Shown one piece after another: positions 8,125-16,979 of a stretch of DNA of 52,366 bases (the stretch's first letter is position 1; each line of letters starts with the position of its first letter). Origin of the DNA: Bacillota bacterium (GTDB taxonomy: Bacteria; Bacillota; Sulfobacillia; JAJYWN01; JAJZPE01); assembly GCA_036504675.1 (NCBI GenBank), contig DASXUT010000154.1:1-52366 (forward strand), written 5' to 3'. The notes under the pieces are model-generated. The model saw only the letters and a program-made list of their open reading frames with translations, did no database searches and had not been told where the DNA came from. The translations under genes and the position numbers were made by a program.

Positions 8125-10875
8125 ATGTGTGGAATCTACGGCTTTCTTGGTCAGCCAAATAGTGGCCTATTGAACCGAATGGGCAAGGTCCTCGTCCACC
8201 GCGGGCCGGACGACGTCGGTTCGCTCGAGCTGCCCTGGATCAGCCTGGGTCATCGCCGGCTGTCCATCATCGACCTGGCCACCGGCCATCAGCCGCTGGC
8301 CAACGAGGATGAGACGGTTTGGTTGGTCTATAACGGCGAGGTCTACAATTACCGCGAATTGCGGGCCGAGCTGGTCGAGCGTGGTCATGTCTTCAAGACC
8401 AACAGCGACAGCGAGGTCATCGTCCACGCCTATGAAGAATACGGCCCCGACTGCTTCAAGGGCTTCAACGGCATGTGGGCGGTGGTCCTGGCCGACCTCC
8501 GCCGGAACCGGCTGATCCTGGCCCGCGACCACTTCGGGATCAAACCCCTGTACTACACCATCGCCGGCGGCCGGCTCCTCTTCGCCTCGGAGATCAAGGC
8601 CCTTCTTCAGGATCCCTCGGCGCCATCCCGACCGAACGACCAGATGGTCTACGAGTACCTTGTCCACGGTCTCCACGACCACAAGCCAGAGACCTTCTTC
8701 GAGGGCATCTATCACCTGATGCCGGCGACCTACGCCGAGATCGACGGGGCGGCCATGGCCGCTCTGTCGGACGGAGAGGGCCTGGCTGCGCGGGCCGTCA
8801 CCTATTGGACGCCAGAGCTCAGCGAGGACGGCTCGGCCGACCCCGACGAGTTCCGCCGGCTCTTCGAGAAGACCGTGGAGCGCCGCTTGGTGGCCGAAGT
8901 GCCGGTCGGCTCGTGCCTGTCCGGCGGCCTCGACTCGACGTCCATCGTCAGCTTCATGAGCGGCCTTTTGAAGTCCCAGACGCCCGACGCGGCCTCGTTG
9001 CGCGGGCAGCTGAAGACGTTCTCCGCCGTCTTCGACAACGATCCCATTGATGAGCGGGACTACATCGCCGAAGCCGTCAAGGCCACCGGCGCCGACACCA
9101 CCTACATCCGTCCGACCTCGGAGGACTTCGTCGAGGAGCTCCGCGACTTCATCTGGCATCAGGAGGAGCCCCTCATCAGCACCGGGCCTTACGCCCAGTG
9201 GTGCGTCATGCGCGAGGCACGGAAGCAGGTCACCGTCCTCCTCGACGGGCAGGGCGGCGACGAACTGCTCGCCGGATACGTCCCCTATCAGTACGTCTAC
9301 CTGGCTCAGCTTTGGAAGGAAAGGAAGTACGGGAGATTCCTCCGCGAAGTCTGGGCGGCCAGGGATGTCCTCAAGCCGCTCCTCACCCGGCGGCTGCGCG
9401 ATCGCCGGAAGGGCTTCCCCCTGCGCAGCCTGCTGCGCAAGGAGTTCACCGACCGGGTCGTCGACCCGGGCTACACCCGCTCGCGGAACAACCTGAAGCT
9501 CCGTCTGCTCCAGGACCTGACCACCTACAGCCTGCCGTGCCTGCTGCGCTACGAGGACAAGAACTCGATGGCCCACTCGCTCGAGTCCCGCGTGCCTTAC
9601 CTGGACCAGGAACTCGTCGAGTGGATCCTCCGGCTGCCGTCCGACGTCATCATCCGCGACGGCTGGAGCCGCTGGATCCTGCGCACCGGGCTGAAGGGCG
9701 TGCTCCCCGAGAAGATCCGGCGACGCCGCTGGAAGGTCGGGTTCACGACCCCCGAGATCCGTTGGATCAAGGCCCGGCGGGCCGCCTTCACCAGCCTTCT
9801 TCGGTCGCCGTCCTTCGCCAACCGACCCTACTGGGACGGCGAAGCGGTGGCCCGCGCCTTCCTGGCCGCCAACCGGGGTAAGATCGACTTCTCCATGTTC
9901 TTCTGGCGGGTCATCAACGTCGAGTTGTGGCTGCGCGAATTTATCGACGCCCGGGCGGTCGACGAGCTCATCGCGGCCGAGCCTGGGGCCGGCGCCGCCC
10001 GGACCGCGCCCAATCAGGCCGCGCTCGATGAGGCCGCCGAAGCCGTGGCGGCGGTGGCGGCGACGGCCGAGACCAGCCCCACCCGGGGGCGCCTGGCCGA
10101 CCTCGGCGACCGGCTGGCCGTCAGGCTGACCGGCACCGGCGAGGCCGCCCGGCTGGCCGAGACCTATCGCCCCAACGCCGGCAAGCACCTCTTCGCCGCC
10201 GTCGGCGGACGGGTCTACGCCCGCCTGCCGGTCAAGACCGGCATCGTTAAGTCCGGCGACGACCTGGTCGCCTTCTTCAAGGAGTCCGTCGGCCGTCACG
10301 TGCAGCCGGGCGACATCGTCGTGATCGCCGAGAAGCCCGTGGCCATCAGCCAGGGCCGGTCCTTCCCGATCGAGGAGATCGAAGTGACCTGGCTGGCCAA
10401 GGCCCTCTCCAAGGCGGTCACCAAGACGCCGCACGGCATCGGCCTGGGCATCCCCCAGACCATGCAGTTGGCTTTGAACGAGGCCGGCGCGCCCAGGATC
10501 CTTCTGGCCACGGCGGTCTCCGCCGTCGCCAGGGTCTTCGGCCGCCGCGGGATCTTCTACAAGATCGCCGGTCCGACGGTCGAGGCCATCGACGGCCCGA
10601 CCCCCGGGACCCTGCCACCGTACAATCGCCAGGCCAAGCTCGGACCGAAGGACCCCATGGACGTCGCGGCGAAGCTGGCGGCGGCCATCGGCCCGCAGGT
10701 TGGGGTGGCCATCATCGACGCCAGCGACCTCACCGCCGACGTCCTCGGTCACGCGGCCGGGGTCGACCCGAGACTGGTCGAGACCTTGATGCGGGACAAC
10801 CCGCTCGGCCAGGGCCACCAACAGACGCCCATCGCCATCCTGCGCGAGGTGGGGCGCCTGGCGGCCGTGGCCTGA
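8125..10875 (+). CDS. asnB: Asparagine synthetase (glutamine-hydrolysing) fused to a CofE-like domain
   Basis: The 916-residue product begins MCGIYGF, giving the N-terminal nucleophile Cys of the class II glutaminase domain (about 1-200) after Met removal. This fixes the start at the ATG six bases after GGAGGTG. The synthetase domain follows with the pyrophosphatase loop SGGLDS (266-271), ending near 606. After an Ala-rich linker (about 612-675) comes a C-terminal domain of about 235 residues containing GDDLVAFF, QPGDIVVIAEKPVAISQGR and NPLGQGHQQTP. This matches the CofE-like family (F420-0:gamma-glutamyl ligase, PF01996) found as a separate protein in other Bacillota. Ordinary AsnB proteins stop at about 610-640 residues. 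The fusion joins two amide-forming activities; the joint substrate is unknown. A terminator follows at 10989. Confidence 0.9.
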   Translation: MCGIYGFLGQPNSGLLNRMGKVLVHRGPDDVGSLELPWISLGHRRLSIIDLATGHQPLANEDETVWLVYNGEVYNYRELRAELVERGHVFKTNSDSEVIVHAYEEYGPDCFKGFNGMWAVVLADLRRNRLILARDHFGIKPLYYTIAGGRLLFASEIKALLQDPSAPSRPNDQMVYEYLVHGLHDHKPETFFEGIYHLMPATYAEIDGAAMAALSDGEGLAARAVTYWTPELSEDGSADPDEFRRLFEKTVERRLVAEVPVGSCLSGGLDSTSIVSFMSGLLKSQTPDAASLRGQLKTFSAVFDNDPIDERDYIAEAVKATGADTTYIRPTSEDFVEELRDFIWHQEEPLISTGPYAQWCVMREARKQVTVLLDGQGGDELLAGYVPYQYVYLAQLWKERKYGRFLREVWAARDVLKPLLTRRLRDRRKGFPLRSLLRKEFTDRVVDPGYTRSRNNLKLRLLQDLTTYSLPCLLRYEDKNSMAHSLESRVPYLDQELVEWILRLPSDVIIRDGWSRWILRTGLKGVLPEKIRRRRWKVGFTTPEIRWIKARRAAFTSLLRSPSFANRPYWDGEAVARAFLAANRGKIDFSMFFWRVINVELWLREFIDARAVDELIAAEPGAGAARTAPNQAALDEAAEAVAAVAATAETSPTRGRLADLGDRLAVRLTGTGEAARLAETYRPNAGKHLFAAVGGRVYARLPVKTGIVKSGDDLVAFFKESVGRHVQPGDIVVIAEKPVAISQGRSFPIEEIEVTWLAKALSKAVTKTPHGIGLGIPQTMQLALNEAGAPRILLATAVSAVARVFGRRGIFYKIAGPTVEAIDGPTPGTLPPYNRQAKLGPKDPMDVAAKLAAAIGPQVGVAIIDASDLTADVLGHAAGVDPRLVETLMRDNPLGQGHQQTPIAILREVGRLAAVA

Positions 10876-10988
10876 ACTCGGGGCCAAGCCAAGTCTTGAG
10901 GTCAGGCGATGATGAGCGACCCGGTGATGCGGGCGGCGGGCTGCGGCGGCAAGTAGAAAGGCACGGATGACTCGACTGTCGAAGGATT

Positions 10989-11023
10989 GGGCCCGGGCAG
11001 GCTATCGCCCGGGCCCTTTCGGT
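10989..11023 (+). terminator. Rho-independent terminator after the AsnB-CofE gene
   Basis: A perfect 10-bp stem, GGGCCCGGGC (10989-10998) with GCCCGGGCCC (11007-11016), and an eight-base loop is followed by TTTCGGTT. It lies 114 bases after the stop codon. Confidence 0.8.
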
Positions 11024-11122
11024 TATTCGCTCATTCCCCGGGCCCTCGCTTTTCACCGCCCCGCGCCGTGACCTTTGGCGTCGTCCGTCGTCTTACTGTA
11101 TTGTCGAGGTGAACACAGCGCT

Positions 11123-11683
11123 GTGACTCAAATGACGCCCTCAACCAAGGAATCACGGTCACGAAAGGACCTTCCACGGGTTCGAGCGGTCTTCCAAGAC
11201 GCCTACCGCCAAGCCTGGCGGGAGCTGTACCGGTACGTCTATCGCCGGGTCCAGAACCGCGAGGAAGCCGAGGACATCACCCAGGAGGCCTATTCTCGGG
11301 CCTTCGCCCGGGGGACGGGCGAACCTCCCTCCCGCTGGTACCTTCAGACCGTCGCCCTCAACGTCATCCGAGACCGTTGGCGGAGGCGGAGAACCTGCGG
11401 CCAGGAGGTCCCTCTCGAACAAGTCTGGCTCGAACGATTGGGCGGCGCCGGCGGCGACGACCCCGAGGGGGCCGTGGAACGGGCCTGGATGGAGGGTCTC
11501 CTGAACCGGCTCCCCAAAGAGCAACAAACCGTCATCCGCCTGAGGATCGTCGAGGGCTATTCCCGCGTCGAGACGGCCGGGCGGCTGGGAATCAGTGAAG
11601 ACGCGGTCCGCGACCTGCAATACCGGGCCGTCCAGACCCTGCGGAGGCTCATCCGCGAACCCATCGAGGAGGAGACACGTTGA
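11123..11683 (+). CDS. ECF-type RNA polymerase sigma factor
   Basis: This 186-residue protein has sigma region 2 (RELYRYVYRRVQNREEAEDITQEAY is its core, with the DIT/QEA -10-recognition helix) at about 30-95 and region 4 (LNRLPKEQQTVIRLRIVEGY followed by a helix-turn-helix, SRVETAGRLGISEDAVRDL) at about 125-180. Regions 1 and 3 are absent, as in ECF sigma factors. The GTG at 11123 is 11 bases after GAGGTG; the ATG at 11132 is an alternative, and the first in-frame start at 11075 lacks a site. The stop overlaps the start of the next gene in TTGA, so the two proteins are translationally coupled, typical of a sigma factor with its regulator. Confidence 0.88.
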   Translation: MTQMTPSTKESRSRKDLPRVRAVFQDAYRQAWRELYRYVYRRVQNREEAEDITQEAYSRAFARGTGEPPSRWYLQTVALNVIRDRWRRRRTCGQEVPLEQVWLERLGGAGGDDPEGAVERAWMEGLLNRLPKEQQTVIRLRIVEGYSRVETAGRLGISEDAVRDLQYRAVQTLRRLIREPIEEETR

Positions 11684-13152
11684 AGGCTTCTGCCGAAGAA
11701 GAATTGGATCGCCTGATCGAGGCGATGAATGAAGAGAAATCCCCGCCACTCGGCGGCGACCCGGACCTGGCCGAAATGGCCGCCGTGGTCAGAGCGGTGC
11801 GGTCGCTGCGGCCCCAGGCCGAACCGCGCCACGTCCCCGGCCGGCCCGGCCTGCGCCGGTTCCTGACCCGCCTGGGCATCGGCCTTGCCGCCGCCTGCCT
11901 CGCCGCCGCCCTGATCGCCGTGCCCTGGCCCGGCTCCCCGCGGGCCGACGTCGTCCAGGCCATGGAACGGGTCGTCTCCAAGCTTACCAGCTACCATGGA
12001 GCGCTCGAGATGCGGACGACCAACGCCGGGGGCCAGACGGTCTTCACCCGTCGGGTCGAGCTCTGGTCGGACGGGAGAAAGCAGGCCTTCCGCCTCGACG
12101 ACGGGACCTTGACGGTCAATAACGGAGACGTGCATTGGCAGGCCCGCCCGGAGGATCGCCTAGTGGTCCTGCTGCCCCTGGTCGGCCCGGGCGCCGACGG
12201 CTCCTTCGATCTGAAGGACGAGGCCGGGCGGGCCCTGGAGTACCCGCACAAGTCGGTCGGGGTGGAGACGGTGGCCGGCCGCGAGGCTTCCCACATCGTC
12301 ATCGAGCCGCCGGGGGGCCAGGCTTACGACCTTTGGATCGATGTTCAGACCAAGCTCCCCCTGCGCCTGCGGACGGCGATGCAGAACGCCATTCAGACCA
12401 CCTACACCTTCGTCAGCTTCGAAACCGGTGAAATCGCCGATCCATCGGTCTTCGTGTACGACCGGACGGCCCTCGAGAAGCAAGGGTATCAGGTGGTGGA
12501 CGGCGACCCCGGCCGCGTGGTGGCCACGCCGAGAGAAGCCGCGGCCGTGGCCGGTTTCAACCCGCTGCTCCCGGCCGAGGGCCCGGAGCGGATTGTCGCC
12601 TTCAAGGATCGGATCGTCCTCGATTATGGCCAGACGACGATCACCGAAAGCAAGGCCGCCGGGGCCTTCGATCTCGTCGCCAACAGCGCCACCGGCAAGG
12701 CCGCGGGCGGGCCGCTCGAGGTGTGGTTCGACCGGTTGCGCTGGCGACAGGATGGTCTGGAGATCGCCGTCAAGGGCCCGCGCCGGGCTGAACTGGCCGC
12801 TCAGGTGACGGCCGACCTGGCCCTCCCCGACGTCGGCGCCGACCCGGCCGAGCAGGCCGAGGTCAAGGTGCCGGTCGACCTGATGATGGTTAAGGCGCAG
12901 CAGCAGCAGGTGGACGGCGGGCACAGCCCGTGGTGGCTCGACCCGATGCAGGTGGCCGCGGCCTTCGTGGACCAGACCGCGCCGGCGGGTTCCGGCGGGC
13001 CCGGGCCGCGGACCTTCCGAGTCAATTCGAACAACGGCCTCGTCGCCGTGGTCGAGGTGGGCGAGGGTTCCGTCGAGCGGGTCTACCTCAAGCGCCTGGT
13101 CCGCCAAGATGAGACCGGCATCTGGTCGGTGGTCGGCTACGACAAGCGGTAG
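11680..13152 (+). CDS. Membrane-anchored RseB/LolA-like protein, probable regulator of the upstream sigma factor
   Basis: The 490-residue protein starts at TTG, overlapping the sigma factor stop, with GAGGAG upstream. It has a cytoplasmic N-terminal helix-rich segment (1-60), one membrane span (about 65-84, rich in Ala/Leu) and a large extracytoplasmic region. That region begins ADVVQAMERVVSKLTSYHG and continues with beta-rich sequence (VELWSDGRKQAFRLDDGTLTV is part of it) in the style of RseB/LolA lipoprotein-carrier folds. Position, topology and coupling argue for an anti-sigma/sensor role; no ZAS zinc motif (HxxxCxxC) is visible in the N-terminus, so the mode of sigma binding is open. A hairpin terminator follows 7 bases after the stop. 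Confidence 0.7.
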   Translation: MKASAEEELDRLIEAMNEEKSPPLGGDPDLAEMAAVVRAVRSLRPQAEPRHVPGRPGLRRFLTRLGIGLAAACLAAALIAVPWPGSPRADVVQAMERVVSKLTSYHGALEMRTTNAGGQTVFTRRVELWSDGRKQAFRLDDGTLTVNNGDVHWQARPEDRLVVLLPLVGPGADGSFDLKDEAGRALEYPHKSVGVETVAGREASHIVIEPPGGQAYDLWIDVQTKLPLRLRTAMQNAIQTTYTFVSFETGEIADPSVFVYDRTALEKQGYQVVDGDPGRVVATPREAAAVAGFNPLLPAEGPERIVAFKDRIVLDYGQTTITESKAAGAFDLVANSATGKAAGGPLEVWFDRLRWRQDGLEIAVKGPRRAELAAQVTADLALPDVGADPAEQAEVKVPVDLMMVKAQQQQVDGGHSPWWLDPMQVAAAFVDQTAPAGSGGPGPRTFRVNSNNGLVAVVEVGEGSVERVYLKRLVRQDETGIWSVVGYDKR

Positions 13153-13158
13153 AAGAGG

Positions 13159-13184
13159 CGAGGCCCCCATCCCTGGGGGCCTCG
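13159..13184 (+). terminator. Hairpin terminator after the sigma/regulator operon
   Basis: CGAGGCCCCCA (13159-13169) and TGGGGGCCTCG (13174-13184) form a perfect 11-bp stem with a four-base loop directly after the stop. The following ACCTTCTCC is only pyrimidine rich, so termination may be imperfect. Confidence 0.65.
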
Positions 13185-13257
13185 ACCTTCTCCCACTGAA
13201 CCGACTTCTTGACTCGGACTATGCTCTTTCGAGGTCACCTCCAAGTCGACAATCGAA

Positions 13258-13701
13258 CTAACTCAATTCGATGGCCGGATACCCCACCTTTGGCTGCAGG
13301 CGGACGGTGAACCGGTCAACATTGGTCGTCGCTTCGATGCCGGAAGGGCGGACGGTATATTCCCGGAAGCAGGGCACCTGTGGGATCTCGGCGACCGGAC
13401 TCGCCGGTGGCCATTCCAGGACGACCCGGGTGGCCGACGAGATGGCGAAGGCCTCTCGGCTGCACTCCAGGCCAATCGGGTGCCAGATCCTGATCGTCTC
13501 TCCGGCATCCAGCCGGAGGGTCAGGCAACTGCCGCTGGCCGCCGCTCCGACGATGATCCGCCGGTCCTCGACGGGCTTTCCGAACCAGTCGCCAAAGACG
13601 CGGGGCGTTCCCGCCTTGATATTCTGCACGGACATCTGGATTTGGGCAGCGATAAGGCTTGCCTCGTTGATAGTCACAGCGCTGATGGTCGCCTCGCTCA
13701 C
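13258..13701 (-). CDS. Hypothetical protein, 147 residues
   Basis: I do not recognise the family. The start is well supported: GTG six bases after AAGGAG at 13708-13713, whereas the open frame extends upstream without a site. The protein is predicted to be soluble and beta rich, with alternating hydrophobic residues in segments such as CLTLRLDAGETIRIW and REYTVRPSGIEATTNV. It has no signal peptide or membrane segment. The N-terminus (SEATISAVTINEASLIAAQI) looks helical. It is transcribed towards the sigma/regulator operon, convergent with it, and has no co-directional neighbour closer than the acyl-CoA ligase. No catalytic motif is seen. Confidence 0.6.
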   Translation of the reverse strand: MSEATISAVTINEASLIAAQIQMSVQNIKAGTPRVFGDWFGKPVEDRRIIVGAAASGSCLTLRLDAGETIRIWHPIGLECSREAFAISSATRVVLEWPPASPVAEIPQVPCFREYTVRPSGIEATTNVDRFTVRLQPKVGYPAIELS

Positions 13702-14169
13702 GCCGGCTCCTTCCCCGAGACGCCCCCCGGTGCGGCGTCTGGGCTGGGGCTTGTCAATTGCTCCCATCCCAATAGTCGTCCAGGGCGGCTGAGGACTTGA
13801 GCGGAATCTGACGACGCGGTTCGCCAAGAGTCGACACGGCGGCGACGTCCGGGTCGGCAGGGCCGAACGCCTCCCGCCTACTTGTCGGCTTTGAAAGAGC
13901 TACGCAACCGACGATGTCGGCGGCTCCAGTGCCCATCGACCCTGTCATCATAGGTGCTGCCGACCTGCGGTAGGCAGTGACCGCCGGCCAGGACCTGGCC
14001 GGGCCGGGGGGCGAAGCCGACCGAGAAGCCGTCGGCGGTAACCAGGGACGAGGCCACCACCTGGGCCCAGGAGGCCTTGCCGAAAGAGACCCTCCCGGTG
14101 GCCACGGGACGGGCGCGCTCGGTGCCTGCGGAGAACAATCGCCAGCCGCCCTCCGTCCAAGGAGGGGGG
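13702..14169. other. 468-base intergenic stretch without a convincing gene
   Basis: This region separates the divergent 147-residue hypothetical gene and the transglycosylase-like gene. It must hold their promoters, but no clear -35/-10 pair stands out. A minus-strand open frame (about 13878-14186) overlaps the transglycosylase start and shows no recognisable motif or good ribosome binding site, so I do not call it. Confidence 0.5.
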
Positions 14170-14838
14170 GTGACGTTCGTGGACAAATCCCCGTCGGCAG
14201 CCGGCGCCCTGGCCCTGGTGCTGATCCTCAGCCTCGGCGGATCGCTGTTGGTTCAAGGTTCGATCAACGGGCGCCTCGCGGCCCAGGTCGAACGGCTCGA
14301 AGGAGAACTCTCCGCGACCAAAGAGGAACTTCGGGCGGTCGGCGCCCGTCTGACTTCGGCCCTTAGCTCCGGGCCACTGAACCAGGCCTTCGCCACCGCC
14401 GGGGCCCGGTACGAGGTCCCGGTGGACCTCCTCAAAGCCGTCTCCTACGCCGAGTCCAGGTGGTGGCACCGCAGTGGGTCATCCCCGAGCATCGATGGGC
14501 GATACGGCCTGATGGGCCTGCGGCGCGGGGCCACCCTGACCAGGGCCGCCAGGCTGCTCGGTCTCAGCGAGGAAACGCTGATGACCAACCCGGTAGAGAA
14601 CATCTACGGGGCGGCCGCCGTGTTGCGCGATCTCGATGAGCGGACAGCCAACGGCGCCCGTCCTTCGGCCGACCTCGATGACTGGTACCAGACGATCAAA
14701 GCCTATGGGTGCTTCGGCAGCGACTATGTGCGGACGCTGTACGCCAACGAGGTCTTTCGGTTCGCGCGGCAGGGAGCGAGCCGGACGATCTCAGGGGAGG
14801 AAATCCGCATCCAACCAGCGGCCGGCGGCGGGAACTAG
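14170..14838 (+). CDS. Membrane-anchored lytic transglycosylase-like (SLT fold) protein
   Basis: The 222-residue protein has an N-terminal membrane anchor (about 11-29), a short coiled coil (about 34-60) and a lysozyme-like SLT domain (about 70-205). The catalytic Glu is E95 in VSYAESRWW, followed by the conserved YGLMGLRRGAT segment, NPVENIYGAAAVLRDL, and a C-terminal WYQTIKAYGC block. It would cleave peptidoglycan outside the membrane. GTG at 14170 follows AAGGAGGGGG; GTG at 14179 is an alternative start. It stands alone, with a bidirectional hairpin between it and the convergent acyl-CoA ligase gene. Confidence 0.82.
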   Translation: MTFVDKSPSAAGALALVLILSLGGSLLVQGSINGRLAAQVERLEGELSATKEELRAVGARLTSALSSGPLNQAFATAGARYEVPVDLLKAVSYAESRWWHRSGSSPSIDGRYGLMGLRRGATLTRAARLLGLSEETLMTNPVENIYGAAAVLRDLDERTANGARPSADLDDWYQTIKAYGCFGSDYVRTLYANEVFRFARQGASRTISGEEIRIQPAAGGGN

Positions 14839-14869
14839 GCGACCGATTGGGGCCGCTCACCCGAAAAGC

Positions 14870-14894
14870 AAGGCCCGGACAACATCCGGGCCTT
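14870..14894. terminator. Bidirectional hairpin terminator
   Basis: AAGGCCCGGA (14870-14879) and TCCGGGCCTT (14885-14894) form a 10-bp stem with a five-base loop between two convergent genes. The TT/CTC and AA/TTGC flanks give short U-rich tails on both strands. Confidence 0.7.
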
Positions 14895-14937
14895 CTCGGC
14901 ATCGGCCGACGCGGTGCAGGCTCTCAGGCTACCCCCC

Positions 14938-16635
14938 TCAGGCGATCCCTTCCCCTTCCTTGGCCAGCTTGACCTTCTCCTCTTCAACCAGGACGCGGCG
15001 GAGGACCTTGCCGACGATGGTCTTCGGCAGGGAGGTGCGGAACTCGACCTGGCGCGGGGCCTTGAAGGCGGCCATGTGGTCGCGGCAGAACTGGATGATC
15101 TCCTCCGGGGTGGCCGTTTCCCCTGGCTTCAGGATTACGTAGGCCTTGACCGTCTCGCCGCGGTAGGGGTCGGGGACGCCGGCCACGGCTGCCTCGAGGA
15201 CCTTCGGGTGCTCGAAGAGGATCTCCTCGACATCCCGCGGGTAGATGTTGAAGCCGCCGGCGATGATCATGTCCTTCTTGCGGTCGACGACGTAGAAGTA
15301 GCCCTCTTCGTCCATCTTGGCGATGTCGCCGGTGTAGAGCCAGCCGTCGCGGAGGGTCTTGGCCGTCTCGTCGGACCGGTTCCAGTAGCCCTTCATCACC
15401 TGCGGGCCCTTGATGACTAGCTCGCCGACCTCGCCGGGAGGCAGGTCGCGTTGGCCGGTCTCGAGGTCGACGATCTTCGCGTCGGTGTCCGGGACGGGCA
15501 GGCCGATGGAGCCGATCCTGCCCTTGCCCCAGATGGGGTTGGCGTGGGTGACCGGGGTCGACTCCGACAGTCCGTAGCCCTCGACCAGCTTGCCCTGGGT
15601 GATCTCCTGGAACTTGTTCTGCGTCTCGGCCATCAGGGCGGCCGACCCGCTGATGCACGACTCGATCGACTTCAGGTTGTACTTCTTTATCTCGGGATAG
15701 TTGTTGCAGGCCACGTACATCGTGGGGGCGCCGCAGAAGATGGTCGCCTTGTGCCGCTGGATGTTCTCGAGGACGTCCTTGACCACGAACCGCGGCAGGA
15801 GGATCATCGACGAACCCAGGAAGGTGGCCATGTTCATGACCGAGGTCATCCCGTAGGAGTGGAACAAGGGCAGGGCCCCGACCATGACCTCCTCACCCCA
15901 GCGGGACTTATGGAACCACTCGCGGCACTGCATGACGTTGGCGACCAGGTTCTTGTGGGTCAGGACGGCCCCCTTGGCGGTGCCCGTGGTGCCCCCGGTG
16001 TACTGCAGGACGGCCGCGTCCCCGCCGAGATCGTGGGTGACCGCCGACGGCGCCGCGGCGTACTTGGCCACGAGGTCCTTGAAGGCAATCGCCCCGCTCC
16101 CCGGCTGGACGCCGACGACCAGCTTGTCGCGGCGGGCCTTGATCGGGTAGAGCGCGCTCAGCGGAAAGGGCATGTACTCGGCCATCCCGGCGATGATCAG
16201 TCGTTTCAAAGGCGTCTTCGCCCTGACCTTGTCCAGCCTCGGCCAGAGGTGATCGAGGATGACGATGGTCTCGGCGCCCGAGTCGTTCATCTGGAACTCC
16301 AGCTCGCGGTCAACATACATCGGGTTGGTCAGGACCACGGTGGCCCCCGCCCGCAGGGCCCCGTAGTAAGCGATGACCACCTGCGGGCAATTGGGCAGCA
16401 TGATCGCCACCCGGTCACCCTTCTTGACCCCCATCGCGGTCATCGCCGTGGCGAATTTGTCGACCTGGTCCTTCAGCCAGCGGTAGGTGAACTTACGATT
16501 GAAGAAGATGATGGCGGTCCCGTCCGGTCTTTTGGACGCCGAATCGTAGACGAACTGGTAGACCGGTACTTGGGGGTAGTCGATGGAGGGCCGGACCTCT
16601 GGTTCATAGCTCTTGTGCCAGACTCTTGCTTCCAC
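14938..16635 (-). CDS. fadD: Long-chain acyl-CoA ligase (AMP-forming)
   Basis: The 565-residue enzyme belongs to the ANL superfamily and activates fatty acids to acyl-CoA with ATP. Motifs are the P-loop-like [17 protein letters not shown], the GYGLSES adenylate motif, [11 protein letters not shown], the hinge [13 protein letters not shown], and the C-terminal Lys segment [11 protein letters not shown]. The length is normal for FadD. GTG at 16635 has GGGGAGG nine bases upstream; a TTG three codons earlier abuts the site and is unlikely. The gene is monocistronic, bounded by hairpins on both sides. A possible promoter lies near 16710-16735 on the minus strand (ATGACA, 18 bases, TATTAC). No beta-oxidation genes are adjacent, and the chain-length preference cannot be read. 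Confidence 0.9.
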   Translation of the reverse strand: MEARVWHKSYEPEVRPSIDYPQVPVYQFVYDSASKRPDGTAIIFFNRKFTYRWLKDQVDKFATAMTAMGVKKGDRVAIMLPNCPQVVIAYYGALRAGATVVLTNPMYVDRELEFQMNDSGAETIVILDHLWPRLDKVRAKTPLKRLIIAGMAEYMPFPLSALYPIKARRDKLVVGVQPGSGAIAFKDLVAKYAAAPSAVTHDLGGDAAVLQYTGGTTGTAKGAVLTHKNLVANVMQCREWFHKSRWGEEVMVGALPLFHSYGMTSVMNMATFLGSSMILLPRFVVKDVLENIQRHKATIFCGAPTMYVACNNYPEIKKYNLKSIESCISGSAALMAETQNKFQEITQGKLVEGYGLSESTPVTHANPIWGKGRIGSIGLPVPDTDAKIVDLETGQRDLPPGEVGELVIKGPQVMKGYWNRSDETAKTLRDGWLYTGDIAKMDEEGYFYVVDRKKDMIIAGGFNIYPRDVEEILFEHPKVLEAAVAGVPDPYRGETVKAYVILKPGETATPEEIIQFCRDHMAAFKAPRQVEFRTSLPKTIVGKVLRRVLVEEEKVKLAKEGEGIA

Positions 16636-16765
16636 CCGAACCAACCTCCCCGATTTATCTTCCGGTTCATAATATTACGAATGTTGGGGCCGGAATCCTG
16701 CTGGTAATAGGAGCGGATTGCGGAGTTTGTCATAAAGACAGGAAAAGGCCCCGACCATGGCAGGC

Positions 16766-16797
16766 AAAAGCCCGGCAGGGGATGTCCCCGCCGGGCT
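16766..16797 (-). terminator. Rho-independent terminator at the end of the low-GC cassette
   Basis: On the minus strand AGCCCGGC (16790-16797) and GCCGGGCT (16769-16776) enclose an inner GGGGACATCCCC hairpin and are followed by TTTTGCC. It lies 26 bases after the stop of the 51-residue protein gene and closes the cassette transcription unit. Confidence 0.8.
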
Positions 16798-16822
16798 ACA
16801 GATTCTACTAAGCAGTGGTAAC

Positions 16823-16978
16823 TCATTCACTTGAGCCTTGAACAGTTGTCATCTCTGGGGCCGGCGCCGCAGAAACCGGAGTCAAGATGTACGAGATGTG
16901 GACCGCGCTAACCTCTCTGGACTTGCCCCCCAAGAGTACCGTATCTCCGCCCACTTGAATTGACCCGTCAATTGACAC
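16823..16978 (-). CDS. Small protein of 51 residues, last gene of the SecB-like cassette
   Basis: The frame begins at GTG one base after the stop of the nuclease-like gene (TAA-T-GTG) and ends at TGA before a terminator. The N-terminal part, SIDGSIQVGGDTVLLGGKS, suggests beta strands and a turn; the C-terminal part is Pro/Ala-rich (TPVSAAPAPE). I do not recognise the family. Spacing and the position inside a tight operon make it a likely real gene despite its length. It could be an antitoxin or accessory subunit, but nothing in the sequence proves that. An ATG in another frame two bases earlier gives only a 32-codon frame without operon logic. Confidence 0.5.
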   Translation of the reverse strand: MSIDGSIQVGGDTVLLGGKSREVSAVHISYILTPVSAAPAPEMTTVQGSSE

Positions 16979-16979
16979 A

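Noticed and set aside
8167-10887. Very long minus-strand open frame (about 900 codons) opposite the AsnB-CofE gene
   Set aside because: The plus strand carries all catalytic motifs, a perfect start context and the class II Cys. The antisense frame has Gly/Asp/Val-rich repetitive composition typical of the complement of GC-rich coding DNA.
13878-14186. Minus-strand frame of about 100 codons upstream of the transglycosylase gene
   Set aside because: It overlaps the well-supported transglycosylase start, has no clear ribosome binding site and no recognised motif.
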